9,338 nt of DNA from Deltaproteobacteria bacterium (GCA_031288745.1 JAITQT010000498.1:1-9338), one strand, 5' to 3'. Numbered from the stretch's first letter, positions 1 through 7,711 are shown. Made by a program: numbers and translations. Notes: a model not told the origin generated them from the letters alone.

Positions 1-39
1 CTAAGCTCCTATAGGGGGCTACATTGCTGCGGTATGTGT

Positions 40-119
40 CGTCCCTTTCAATAGGCTTGGCACCGCAGCGTTCTCTCTTGTGAACGGGCCCTTAAACGTT
101 CACATTTGTGAACTGACAC
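40..119 (+). repeat. Left copy of an 80-bp inverted repeat with nested palindromes
   Basis: This stretch is repeated in inverted orientation at 9259-9338. Hand alignment gives 72 matches in 80 (8 substitutions, no gaps); the first 16 bases, CGTCCCTTTCAATAGG, are identical. Inside it, TGTGAACG (79-86) and CGTTCACA (97-104) form a perfect 8-bp stem around the 10-base loop GGCCCTTAAA, and both arms and loop are nearly unchanged in the other copy. A third TGTGAAC (107-113) pairs with GTTCACA (98-104) across 2 bases, so two alternative hairpins compete. Similarity stops after 119. It may be a dispersed palindromic repeat (REP/MITE-like), the terminal repeat of an element, or a protein-binding cluster. 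No transposase is present to decide. Confidence 0.85.
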
Positions 120-880
120 CTTTATCGCTAGTATCTAACCGCTTAAATTGGTCGGTGCCCATAAGTAACGGCCAAGCCTTAATCAAATTGTAAATTACTC
201 TTTAATTTTTTCCCCTTTTTAAAGAGGTAATTTTAGAAAGTTGACTACCTCCTCCTAAAGGGAGGAGCTGGTAAAAGCCCTCAGTCGGCCAAATTAAACT
301 AGAGTTAAGCCCGCTACGTTGTCTTTCGTTTAAAGACCTACGGGAGGCCTCCTGTTAGGCCCGCCTCTTAAAGCTTAAGGTTATAACAAGGGTAAGGTAA
401 GTTAGAAAACGGAACTGTGCGTAAAGCCGGTTAACAACATTAACGAGATTAACTTTTAAACAGATTCGTAAGGGCGTTTTTTCGAGGAGTTTACTTCCGT
501 TTACTTGCTTTTCCGTCGCCCTTCAGGAGACGATGGCTACAAAAGATCCTTTAGCTTCTTTTCAGATTAGAGAAAAACGTCATTAATTCCCTAGTTAAAC
601 CCAAGACTCTTTCGGCAGGAAAGAAGATGAAAATAAAATTTTCTAACCGTGCCCCCTAGCTATTTAACTAACAATAAGCTTAAGGTTTACCCCCAATCAG
701 CCGCTTTAACCACCTTTTAGCGGAGCCTCTCTCCCCCGATAGCCTCGGGGCAACCCCCGGTAAACGATAATTTCTCCAACCAGCGCCGGGCCTCTTGTTA
801 ACCTTACCGTAAACGAAAGTTTCCAGAATTTTTCTTTTTATAGTTTCTCCGCGCTTTATTTTGTAAGCCGGCGGGAGATT
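120..880. other. Long non-coding stretch with several short hairpins
   Basis: No open frame of useful length or coding character was found here, and I recognise no tRNA, rRNA, riboswitch or known small RNA. What it does hold is four perfect hairpins, each with a 5-base loop: 249-267 (CTCCTCC/GGAGGAG), 321-337 (GTCTTT/AAAGAC), 608-624 (TCTTTC/GAAAGA) and 734-750 (CCCCGA/TCGGGG). There is also a 10-bp palindrome GGAGGCCTCC at 343-352. TTAAC occurs three times with a 9-base period (431-453). AAGCTTAAGGTT occurs twice (371-382, 676-687), and GTTARGCCCGC twice, 50 bases apart (304-314, 354-364). A TATAGT at 839-844 could be a -10 box for the downstream gene, but I see no good -35. It may be decayed sequence, an untranslated leader, or an unrecognised RNA. 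Confidence 0.6.
873..878 (+). promoter_or_regulatory. Ribosome binding site that decides the M20 start
   Basis: GGGAGA lies 9 bases (counted from GGGAG) before the ATG at 887 but only 3 bases before the in-frame TTG at 881. This spacing makes the ATG the likely start and removes the two extra N-terminal residues of the longer reading. Confidence 0.65.
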
Positions 881-886
881 TTGGTT

Positions 887-2149
887 ATGACTACTTCAGA
901 AGAAATAGCTCTAATCAAAGAAAAAGCCGCCCAGTTCCTTAACGAGCAGCTTGATTTGATAAAAGATTTAGTTTCAGTCGACAGCCGAGCCGGACGTTTG
1001 ACTGGTAATATTACCGCCATTGAAAGAATAGAAATGGCACTAGCCCCGCTCAAAGCCAGAACGGAACGTCTCCCAGCTGAGGACCTAGGCTTTCATTTGA
1101 TAGCTAAATGCGGACGCCTTGGCGCTAAACGTAAAATTTTGAGCCTAGCCCATATTGATACTCTCCCCACCCTCTCTCCGCCCTCTCAAAACCCTTTTAG
1201 AGTGGAAGGCAATATAGCCTATGGAGAGGGAGTGGCCGACTGCAAAGGCGGAGCTGCGGTTCTTATATATGGAACGCGCCTCGCCATAGAGCTGGGGCTA
1301 GTCCCAAAGGATACCGAATTTACGCTAATTTTTTATAGCGACGAACAACTCTCTTCAGCCTCTTCCAGGCAATTAATCGAAAACGAGGCCCAGACAGCCC
1401 AGATGGGTTTTGTCTTTGAGCCCTGTGAAGAAGAGGACGAAGTGGTGACCGCCCGCCGCGGGACTGCTTATGGCTTTATCACCGTAGAAGCTCAAACGAA
1501 GAGTGAAGGTCGTGAACGGCAAGGAGGGCTTACAGGGGGAGGGGTTACTGGCGGCACAATAACCGCTTCTAGTTCAGATGCTAATCGAGCCTTAGTTGGG
1601 GCCATATCTGACCTCTACGACTTTAGCGACCCATGGTTAGGAGTGGGGGACGGTTCATTAACAGGGCTAGGAGGAGGCTTAGCTATTAACGTCGGGCTTA
1701 TCGCCGGAGGGCAAAAGGCCGACGAGGTCGCTCAAAAGGCCCAGGCCAAGTTTTTCGTCTCCTTCGCCGACGAATGGGAGCTATGGCATATTAACCGGGC
1801 CCTACAATCAATGGAGATAAAAAACTACGTTCCTGGCTGCCGGGTATCCTTAGCTTTAGAGAACACCTGGCCGCCCTTTGAACGAGATCAAAACGTAGAG
1901 CAACTATACCGCCTCTACCTAGACTCAGCCTTAAAGCTTGGCTACGAAGCCATTAACGAAAAAAGCTCTTACAATCCTTCAGCAGCCTCATGGTGCTCGC
2001 ACTATAGGCTGCCTACCATAGACGCCTTAGGGCCCCATATGCTCGGCACTCGCGGTCGAAACGAATCTATCCTCATTTCCTCTTTGACTAAAAAGACAGC
2101 TATCTTCGCCATGGTCCTAAATCAAATTAAAGAGCTGCGCTTTAGCTAA
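887..2149 (+). CDS. M20-family metallohydrolase with a degenerate second zinc site
   Basis: Encodes 420 aa, normal for M20 deacylases/carboxypeptidases (ArgE/DapE/CPG2 type), which hydrolyse amide bonds in the cytoplasm with two zinc ions. Visible motifs are HIDT (His89, Asp91), GVADCKGG (bridging Asp118), SDEQ (151-154; Glu153 is the general base), FEP (Glu178) and a C-terminal LGP block (381-383). Spacing matches CPG2: 29 residues from His89 to Asp118 and 24 from Gln154 to Glu178. Two zinc ligands are changed: the second Glu of DEE is Gln154, and the His that should follow LGP by five residues is Arg389. The dimerisation/lid domain (about 200-310) is unusually glycine-rich and lacks the family's HAG His and the NVVP and Arg motifs. 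So the fold is M20 but catalysis is doubtful. Substrate unknown. The gene stands alone on the plus strand and converges on the next gene. Confidence 0.85.
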   Translation: MTTSEEIALIKEKAAQFLNEQLDLIKDLVSVDSRAGRLTGNITAIERIEMALAPLKARTERLPAEDLGFHLIAKCGRLGAKRKILSLAHIDTLPTLSPPSQNPFRVEGNIAYGEGVADCKGGAAVLIYGTRLAIELGLVPKDTEFTLIFYSDEQLSSASSRQLIENEAQTAQMGFVFEPCEEEDEVVTARRGTAYGFITVEAQTKSEGRERQGGLTGGGVTGGTITASSSDANRALVGAISDLYDFSDPWLGVGDGSLTGLGGGLAINVGLIAGGQKADEVAQKAQAKFFVSFADEWELWHINRALQSMEIKNYVPGCRVSLALENTWPPFERDQNVEQLYRLYLDSALKLGYEAINEKSSYNPSAASWCSHYRLPTIDALGPHMLGTRGRNESILISSLTKKTAIFAMVLNQIKELRFS

Positions 2150-2161
2150 ATATTTAAGCTA
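2143..2161. other. AT-rich inverted repeat at the convergent gene junction
   Basis: TAGCT and AGCTA flank a self-complementary AAATATTT, forming a weak stem with one bulged base. It spans both TAA stop codons of the facing genes, which are only 4 bp apart. It could serve as a small bidirectional terminator, but it lacks GC pairs, so the assignment is tentative. Confidence 0.25.
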
Positions 2162-5100
2162 TTTTTAAGCTCTTAGGCCCGGCGGCAGCCCTAGCCACCG
2201 ACATCATCAGCTTAATGCGATTTAGCTGATTAACCTCACTAGCTCCAGGATCGTAATCGACTGCGGCTAAATTGGCCGCTGGATAACGCCTTTTTAGCTC
2301 TTTGACCACGCCTTTACCGGTAATGTGGTTTGGTAAACAACCAAAGGGCTGGAGACAAAGGACGTTATTTACCCCCTCTTCGAGCATTAAGCACATGTCG
2401 GCCGCCAAATACCAACCCTCGCCGCTTTGATTGCCTAAGGAAACTAAATTTTCCCCAGCCTTCTTTAAATCGTAAAAGCTATGTAACCGCCCAAATCGAG
2501 GAAACCGCTCTAAGGCCTTTCTTAGAGGGGCCCGATAGCGCTCAACAAAGCCTATTAGCCAGTTGTTAACTAACTTAGTTATCCTACGACCGTTAAGGTG
2601 ATCGTAGCGGTAGACCTCATCGTAGAGGCAATATAGAAAAAAATCGGTTAGCTCTGGTAATATGGCGTGTCCACCTTCGCTTTCTAAGACGGCCACGACT
2701 TGATTGTTGGCCTCGGGGTAAAAATTAATTAAAATTTCGCCTACCACGCCCACCTTAGGCTTTAAGGGTGGCTCTAAATCGAGAGCGGCGAATTGCTCAG
2801 TCATGCGCTCTATATTTTGAATAAAGGCCTTTTTATCGCCAGCTTTAACAGCCGGAATAGATAGGGCCACCCATTTTTCATATAATTCTTCAACCACCCC
2901 CGCTCTTCTCTCGTAAGGTCTAGTAGCTAAGATTAACCTTTGAAGCATATCTCCGGTTAATAGGCCCATCAAAGCTCTTTTCCAACCTCCCAAATCAATC
3001 TTCAGACCCTCTCCCTCGCCGGCATTACTAAGAGATAGCGGCCAAACCGGAACGTGATGTAAACCCGAATCTTCCAAGGCCTTGCGTAAGAAGGCCACGT
3101 AATTAGAGGCCCGACAGCCGCCCCCGGTCTGACTCATCAACACGGCTACGCGGTCGTTTGAAGGGCCTAACTTTTTAAGCTCAAAAATAATCTGGCCAAT
3201 GGAAACTAGAGCCGGAAAACAGGCGTCGTTATTTACGTATTTAAGGCCTTCTTCAACCGCCTCTCTATTTAATCTATCAATAATGGCGATATCGTAGCCC
3301 AGCGGCTCGAAAGCCGCAGAGAGAAAACGAAAGTGGATGGGGGATAGCTGCGGGCATAAGATCCGATAGCTGCGTCTAAGCTCTTTATTAACCGTTAAAG
3401 CCTGGTAGCGATAAGGCGTAAGAGAACGATTAAGAGTCTTGCGTCGCCCTCTATCGCGCATGGCGGCTACTAAAGATCTAATTCTAATTCTAGCCGCCCC
3501 TAAATTGGCCCCCTCGTCTATTTTAAGAAGGGTAAAAACCTTACCAGCGCTTTCAAGAATTTCTCCCACCTGGTCGGTAGTTACCGCATCTAACCCGCAG
3601 CCAAAAGAATTAAGCTGCACTAGCTCTAAATCCTCGTTTTCCGCGCAGACCATGGCCGCCCGATAGAGCCTTGAGTGAGTCAGCCACTGATCACGCACCC
3701 TTAAACTTAAATCTCTTGGGGCCAAGTGGTCGATGCTATCGGCCGATAAGACCCCCAAGCCGTTATTGGTAATTAAATCGGCTATGCCGTGGTGGATCTC
3801 GGGATCTATGTGATAGGGATGACCGGCTAAGATAACGGCCCGCCGACCAGTCTTTCTAATGTGCTCTAAGGCCCTTTCCCCAGAGAACCTAATATCGCGC
3901 CTAAATCGCCATTGCTCTTGATGGGCTTGTTTAATAGCAATTTTTAACTCTCTTCGGCCCAAGCGCAAAAAGGACAGCTCCTGGCTTAAGATATCGACTA
4001 ACTTTGAGTTCTTGGCCGCTAAATCAAGAAAGGGAGAGCACAATCTAAGCCCGCTATCGCCTATGGCGTCTAAATTTAAGCGAATTAGTTCGGGGTAGCT
4101 CGCTACCAATGGGCAATTAAAGCGATCGACGGTTTTGTAAATGGTTGGTAGCTCTCTAGGGGCGCATGGAAAGAAAATAAAATCAGGCCTATGGGAAATT
4201 AAGGCTAGGATATGGCCGTGGACCAATTTGGCCGGATAGCAAACCGTCTGAGAGGGAATAGTCTCTAAGGCCGAATTAAAGAGAGTTTTAGATGAAGGAG
4301 GGGATAATTCCACTCTAAAGCCGAGGCTATGAAAGAAAGTAAACCAAAAGGGATAGGTTTCATAGAGCCCCAAGGCCCTCGGTATCCCCACCCGACCGCG
4401 ACACTGAGAGGCTGGGTAAGGGTTATAGACTTGAAAGAGCCTATAGAGATTCCAAGAAAAGAGATTGGGCAAGTGGTCAAAATCATTGACCTTGGGCCCG
4501 AGGCTCGATAAGGTGGGGAGCTTAGCCAGCGTTTCGGAAATATCGCCAAGTCTTGCTTTATTAGCCAGAGCGTCAATGCGATCGGCCGCCGGACTTTTAA
4601 CCGCAGCCCCCCTCTCGCAGCGATTTCCAGAAATAAAACGGCGGCCGTCAGAAAAGAGGCTAACCGTTAAAAGGCACCTATTTTCGCATTTTTGGCAGCG
4701 AGCGTTGCGCGATTGAACCGAAAAGTCAGCTAAAGCCTCATGGCTAATTATAGAGGAGCTGCCCGGCTTATCTCGCCATTCTTCCACGGCCATTAGGGCC
4801 GCCCCGTAAGCCCCCATGAGCCCGGCTATATCTGGCCGAATGACCTCACGGCCAATGGAGAGTTCAAAAGAGCGTAAAACAGCGTCATTAAAAAAAGTAC
4901 CTCCCTGAACTACCACCTTGGGACCCAAATCCTCGGGGCGGGTGATGCGAATTACTTTATAGAGGGCGTTTCTAACCACCGAATAAGAAAGACCAGCCGA
5001 GATATCGCCCACCCCAGCCCCTTCCTTTTGAGCTTGCTTAACCTTACTATTCATAAAGACCGTGCAGCGACTCCCCAGATCCACCGGTTGCTCGGCCAAA

Positions 5101-6575
5101 AGGGCGATGGAAGCAAAGCCTGCCGGATCTAAACCTAAAGTGGAAGCGAAGGTAGCCAAAAAAGAGCCGCAGCCAGATGAGCAGGCCTCGTTAAGCATTA
5201 AGCGCTCTATGGCCCCGTTACGGATGGAAAGGCACTTAATATCCTGCCCGCCAATATCAACTATAAAACTTACGTCTGGAGCGATGCTGGAGGCAGCTTT
5301 ATAGTGGGCCACAGTTTCAACTTCCCCGTAATCTACGCCCAAGGCGGACCTAATTAACGATTCCCCATAGCCAGTCACAGCTGCTCGAGCGACCGTGGTC
5401 GATTTAGGGGCAGCTAGGTAAAAGGAATTTAGAGCCGAGATGACTGAGTTTAATGGATTACCCTTATTGTGATCGTAATAGGAGTATAAAAGCCTATGCT
5501 TCTCATCTATGGCCACTAACTTAGTGGTGGTAGAGCCCGCGTCGAGACCTAAGAAAATATCCCCATTATCAGGCCAAGGGGCTCTGGGGATAAGGGAGCG
5601 CTGGTGGCGCTTTCTAAAATCTTTTAGTTCCTCAAAACTTCCAAAAAGAGGAGGCAGTGGTGAAAGTTCTCTCTCTAACTCTGAGGCGTCGACTTCTTTA
5701 ATCTTATCGGTCCAAACTTCGGCTACTAACGGCTTAAAGGCCTCGGATAAAAAAGCGGCACCGATGGCGACAAATAGCTGAGCCTCAGAAGGGCAAACGG
5801 CCTCGTTTGGGGCTAGCTTTAACGTTTCCACAAACCTTTTTCTTAATTCCGAGAGAAAATAAAGAGGGCCGCCTAAAAAGGCCACGTTTCCTCTAATGCG
5901 ACGGCCGCAAGCAAGTCCGCCGATAGTTTGATCGACCACCGCTTGAAAGATGGAAGCGGCTACATCTCTGGCCGCTGCGCCCTCGTTTAAAAGAGGGAGG
6001 ATATCAGATTTAGCAAAGACCCCGCAACGGGCGGCTATGGGATAAATGGTAGTAGCTTCTTTAGCTAGATCGTTTAAGCCCTTAGGGTCAGTACGCAAAA
6101 AAACGGCCATCTGATCGATAAAGGCCCCAGTGCCCCCGGCGCAGGTTTCATTCATGCGCTGATCAACTCCGGCGTCAAAAAAGGTAAGCTTAGCGTCCTC
6201 GCCGCCCAATTCAATGGCCACGTCGGTGCGTGGAAGTAGCCTTCTAATAGCCTCAGCCCCAGCTACCACTTCTTGTACAAAATCAGCCCCCAACATATTG
6301 GCTGCAGCAATACCCCCCGAACCGGCCACAGCTAAGGAGATAAGACGATTGGGAAACTTTTCTACGGCTTTTAAAAGAGTAGAAATTAAACTAAGCTTTA
6401 CGTCCGAATAGTGCCTTTGGTAGCTACTGTGGAGGATAGCCCCGCTCTGGTCGATGACCACCGTCTTAACAGTGGTTGATCCCACGTCTAAACCTATTCT
6501 CAGGACGTTTTGAGAGGGTAAGACGAGAGCTATTTGATTAGAGCTGCCAGCGTCAGTTCTATCGCTAGATTTCAT
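2154..6575 (-). CDS. Single-chain 2-hydroxyacyl-CoA dehydratase activase/dehydratase-like protein
   Basis: Encodes 1473 aa, the usual size of the fused COG1924-COG3580-COG3581 (BadF/BcrA ATPase plus DUF2229) family. Two ASKHA ATPase domains come first. Domain 1 (about 26-280) has GLDVGSTT, LGGED, and the cluster cysteines Cys145 (NETCAGGTG) and Cys184 (ARCGVFAKS). Domain 2 (about 340-600) has GLDAGSTTTK, IGGQD, Cys465 and Cys504. A four-cysteine linker follows (Cys627, 630, 634, 653). Next is a DUF2229/HgdB-like module with Cys779 (CYPAK), Cys804 (FFPC) and Cys993 (FGCGLD), then a second such module with Cys1119 (NDACFPA), Cys1154 (GGGCR) and Cys1413 (PFGCLP). In the family, the activase hydrolyses ATP to inject a low-potential electron into the dehydratase. 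The true substrate of the fused form is not known to me. The start ATG at 6575 has GGAAG 4 bases upstream; the first ATPase motif begins at residue 26, so the start is plausible. All signature cysteines are intact. Confidence 0.92.
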   Translation of the reverse strand: MKSSDRTDAGSSNQIALVLPSQNVLRIGLDVGSTTVKTVVIDQSGAILHSSYQRHYSDVKLSLISTLLKAVEKFPNRLISLAVAGSGGIAAANMLGADFVQEVVAGAEAIRRLLPRTDVAIELGGEDAKLTFFDAGVDQRMNETCAGGTGAFIDQMAVFLRTDPKGLNDLAKEATTIYPIAARCGVFAKSDILPLLNEGAAARDVAASIFQAVVDQTIGGLACGRRIRGNVAFLGGPLYFLSELRKRFVETLKLAPNEAVCPSEAQLFVAIGAAFLSEAFKPLVAEVWTDKIKEVDASELERELSPLPPLFGSFEELKDFRKRHQRSLIPRAPWPDNGDIFLGLDAGSTTTKLVAIDEKHRLLYSYYDHNKGNPLNSVISALNSFYLAAPKSTTVARAAVTGYGESLIRSALGVDYGEVETVAHYKAASSIAPDVSFIVDIGGQDIKCLSIRNGAIERLMLNEACSSGCGSFLATFASTLGLDPAGFASIALLAEQPVDLGSRCTVFMNSKVKQAQKEGAGVGDISAGLSYSVVRNALYKVIRITRPEDLGPKVVVQGGTFFNDAVLRSFELSIGREVIRPDIAGLMGAYGAALMAVEEWRDKPGSSSIISHEALADFSVQSRNARCQKCENRCLLTVSLFSDGRRFISGNRCERGAAVKSPAADRIDALANKARLGDISETLAKLPTLSSLGPKVNDFDHLPNLFSWNLYRLFQVYNPYPASQCRGRVGIPRALGLYETYPFWFTFFHSLGFRVELSPPSSKTLFNSALETIPSQTVCYPAKLVHGHILALISHRPDFIFFPCAPRELPTIYKTVDRFNCPLVASYPELIRLNLDAIGDSGLRLCSPFLDLAAKNSKLVDILSQELSFLRLGRRELKIAIKQAHQEQWRFRRDIRFSGERALEHIRKTGRRAVILAGHPYHIDPEIHHGIADLITNNGLGVLSADSIDHLAPRDLSLRVRDQWLTHSRLYRAAMVCAENEDLELVQLNSFGCGLDAVTTDQVGEILESAGKVFTLLKIDEGANLGAARIRIRSLVAAMRDRGRRKTLNRSLTPYRYQALTVNKELRRSYRILCPQLSPIHFRFLSAAFEPLGYDIAIIDRLNREAVEEGLKYVNNDACFPALVSIGQIIFELKKLGPSNDRVAVLMSQTGGGCRASNYVAFLRKALEDSGLHHVPVWPLSLSNAGEGEGLKIDLGGWKRALMGLLTGDMLQRLILATRPYERRAGVVEELYEKWVALSIPAVKAGDKKAFIQNIERMTEQFAALDLEPPLKPKVGVVGEILINFYPEANNQVVAVLESEGGHAILPELTDFFLYCLYDEVYRYDHLNGRRITKLVNNWLIGFVERYRAPLRKALERFPRFGRLHSFYDLKKAGENLVSLGNQSGEGWYLAADMCLMLEEGVNNVLCLQPFGCLPNHITGKGVVKELKRRYPAANLAAVDYDPGASEVNQLNRIKLMMSVARAAAGPKSLKIA

Positions 6576-6579
6576 AAAG

Positions 6580-6584
6580 CTTCC
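6580..6584 (-). promoter_or_regulatory. Ribosome binding site of the activase/dehydratase gene
   Basis: On the minus strand, GGAAG precedes the ATG at 6575 by 4 bases. The spacing is short but it is the only purine-rich match near this start, and no better in-frame start precedes the first ATPase motif. Confidence 0.45.
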
Positions 6585-6595
6585 AAGAAAATAAA

Positions 6596-6609
6596 CCGAT
6601 TATAGTCGG
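6596..6609 (-). promoter_or_regulatory. Consensus -10 box inside a 14-bp palindrome
   Basis: The minus strand carries a perfect TATAAT (6599-6604), 23 bases upstream of the activase start codon. It sits in the centre of CCGACTATAATCGG, which is self-complementary except for one G:T pair. The -35 region is poor at 16-18 bp spacing. A dyad centred on the -10 box is what a repressor or activator site would look like, so regulated transcription of the activase gene is a reasonable guess. The leader would be very short (about 16 bases). Confidence 0.4.
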
Positions 6610-6773
6610 AGTTAACGGCAAGATAATTAAAAGCATAGTTAACCTAAATAGCCCACTAAATACGCGCTAGGACCGTTTATAAAAGAGCGCGGCCAGAGCC
6701 AGGCCAAATTTTTTTCTCAATTACGGGGAAAGAATGGCGGGGATTTGGCCACGTGAAAATGATTATTAGCGGG

Positions 6774-6788
6774 CTGGTAAATTACCAG
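6774..6788. promoter_or_regulatory. Perfect 15-bp palindrome, possible operator
   Basis: CTGGTAAATTACCAG has two perfect 7-bp arms around one central base. It lies in the 289-bp gap between the C26 peptidase and activase genes, about 200 bp before the latter's start and 77 bp after the former's stop. There is no T-run after it on either strand, so an intrinsic terminator is unlikely. A dimeric regulator's binding site is the best guess. The rest of the gap (6610-6864) holds only AT-rich sequence and a GGCC-containing weak stem followed by a T-run at 6710-6716, with no gene. Confidence 0.35.
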
Positions 6789-6864
6789 GAGAGAGAGGGA
6801 AGATATTGAATATAAATATTTTATGAAAACTCTACCTAAAAAAATATTTAGCAAAGCCAGTATC

Positions 6865-7665
6865 TCAGCCGCCAGCCGCCACCACTAGGGCCTTAAAAAG
6901 AGAGGCCGAAGGAGCGTCTTGAAAGGCCAAGGCCTCAGGATGCCACTGAACGCCTATAATAAAACTACCGTCTTGCGCTTCTATTGCCTCTATAACCCCG
7001 TCGGGGCTACGGGCGCTAACTACTATCTGAGGGGCCACTTCTTTAATGGCCTGATGATGACCGCTATTGACCATCAATTCGGTTTGGCCGCAAATAGAAG
7101 CTAGCCTACTTTTTGGCTCTATTAACACCTTATGGCTAACCTTTGTTCTAGGGCTAGTCTGTTGATGATCGAGGCTATTATGAAATTGACTCGGTAAATC
7201 GAGCCACAAGGTCCCGCCAAAGAACTTATTGATTAACTGTAGGCCTCGGCAAATACCTAAGACCGGCTTTTTACGCCTAATGGCCGCTTTAAGGAGAGCG
7301 GCTTCCCAAAAATCTCGGTCGCGGTCATACTCTAAATTGGGATAATGGGCCTGGCCGTCGGTTAACGTGACGTCGCCCCCCCCAGTTAAGATTAGAGCTG
7401 AAGCGCAATCCATAACCGCCTCAGCCTTAGCTGTAAGAGGCTTAATTTCTCTTGGAGGAGCTTGGGGCCAGCCGCGGCCCTCAAAATGCTCTGGCCCATC
7501 ACCGGTAAAGGTCGGACTAATCATGGGAATACCACCAGCCTGGTAGACTGCTTCGCAATATTGAAAGGAAACCCGCGATTGGACCAAAGACATGGGCGGA
7601 CCCTGCCAATCCAAAGTCGGTCGATTAGTCGCCGTTAAAATTATCAAAGGCCATTTGAATATCAT
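6865..7665 (-). CDS. C26 peptidase, gamma-glutamyl-GABA hydrolase (PuuD)-like
   Basis: Encodes 266 aa with the class I glutamine-amidotransferase fold used by peptidase family C26. The motifs are in the right order: LTGGGDV (93-99, oxyanion region), GICRG with nucleophile Cys139, NSGHHQAI (200-207) and GVQWHPE with His242 and Glu244 completing the triad. PuuD-type members are about 240-260 aa and cleave gamma-glutamyl amides such as gamma-glutamyl-GABA to free glutamate in the cytoplasm. The true substrate cannot be read from sequence. A proline/glycine-rich loop at about 52-78 is somewhat long for the family. The ATG at 7665 has AAGG 7 bases upstream, and the N-terminal KWPLIILTATNRP matches the usual family start. 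It follows phaJ by 94 bp on the same strand, so it may be in the same operon or have its own promoter. Confidence 0.9.
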   Translation of the reverse strand: MIFKWPLIILTATNRPTLDWQGPPMSLVQSRVSFQYCEAVYQAGGIPMISPTFTGDGPEHFEGRGWPQAPPREIKPLTAKAEAVMDCASALILTGGGDVTLTDGQAHYPNLEYDRDRDFWEAALLKAAIRRKKPVLGICRGLQLINKFFGGTLWLDLPSQFHNSLDHQQTSPRTKVSHKVLIEPKSRLASICGQTELMVNSGHHQAIKEVAPQIVVSARSPDGVIEAIEAQDGSFIIGVQWHPEALAFQDAPSASLFKALVVAAGG

Positions 7666-7678
7666 AGAAAAACCTTAA

Positions 7679-7711
7679 AACTTAAGCCTTTTGTTGAAAT
7701 TAACCTAAGCC
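7679..7711. repeat. Pair of 10-bp direct repeats upstream of the C26 gene
   Basis: AACTTAAGCC (7679-7688) and AACCTAAGCC (7702-7711) differ at one base and are 23 bp apart start to start, close to two helical turns. They lie in the 94-bp gap just before the C26 gene's ribosome binding site. They could be tandem sites for a regulator; chance similarity in AT-rich sequence is also possible. No convincing terminator for phaJ lies in this gap. Confidence 0.25.

Noticed and set aside
40..119. CRISPR-like or sigma-54-like signals in the end repeat
   Set aside because: The TTTCAAT segment is not repeated at regular spacing with spacers, and TTGGCAC is not followed by a GC at the -12 distance.
305..345. 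tRNA-like folding around the 321-337 hairpin
   Set aside because: No T-loop consensus, no acceptor stem of seven pairs and no anticodon arm of correct geometry.
533..586. 17-codon open frame beginning MATKDPLASF with an upstream AGGAG
   Set aside because: Too short to judge, only 3 bases between AGGAG and the ATG, and no sign of an attenuator or downstream gene it could lead.
1523..1560. G-quadruplex in the M20 gene
   Set aside because: Only two or three clear runs of three or more G are separable here; the G-richness is explained by glycine codons.
4265..4576. 103-codon open frame on the minus strand within the activase gene
   Set aside because: It overlaps the intact activase frame completely and shows no protein features; it is an out-of-frame shadow.
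2154..6575. Frameshift or chimera explanation for the 1473-aa gene
   Set aside because: All domains and cysteine motifs are in order in one frame and the length is normal for the fused family.
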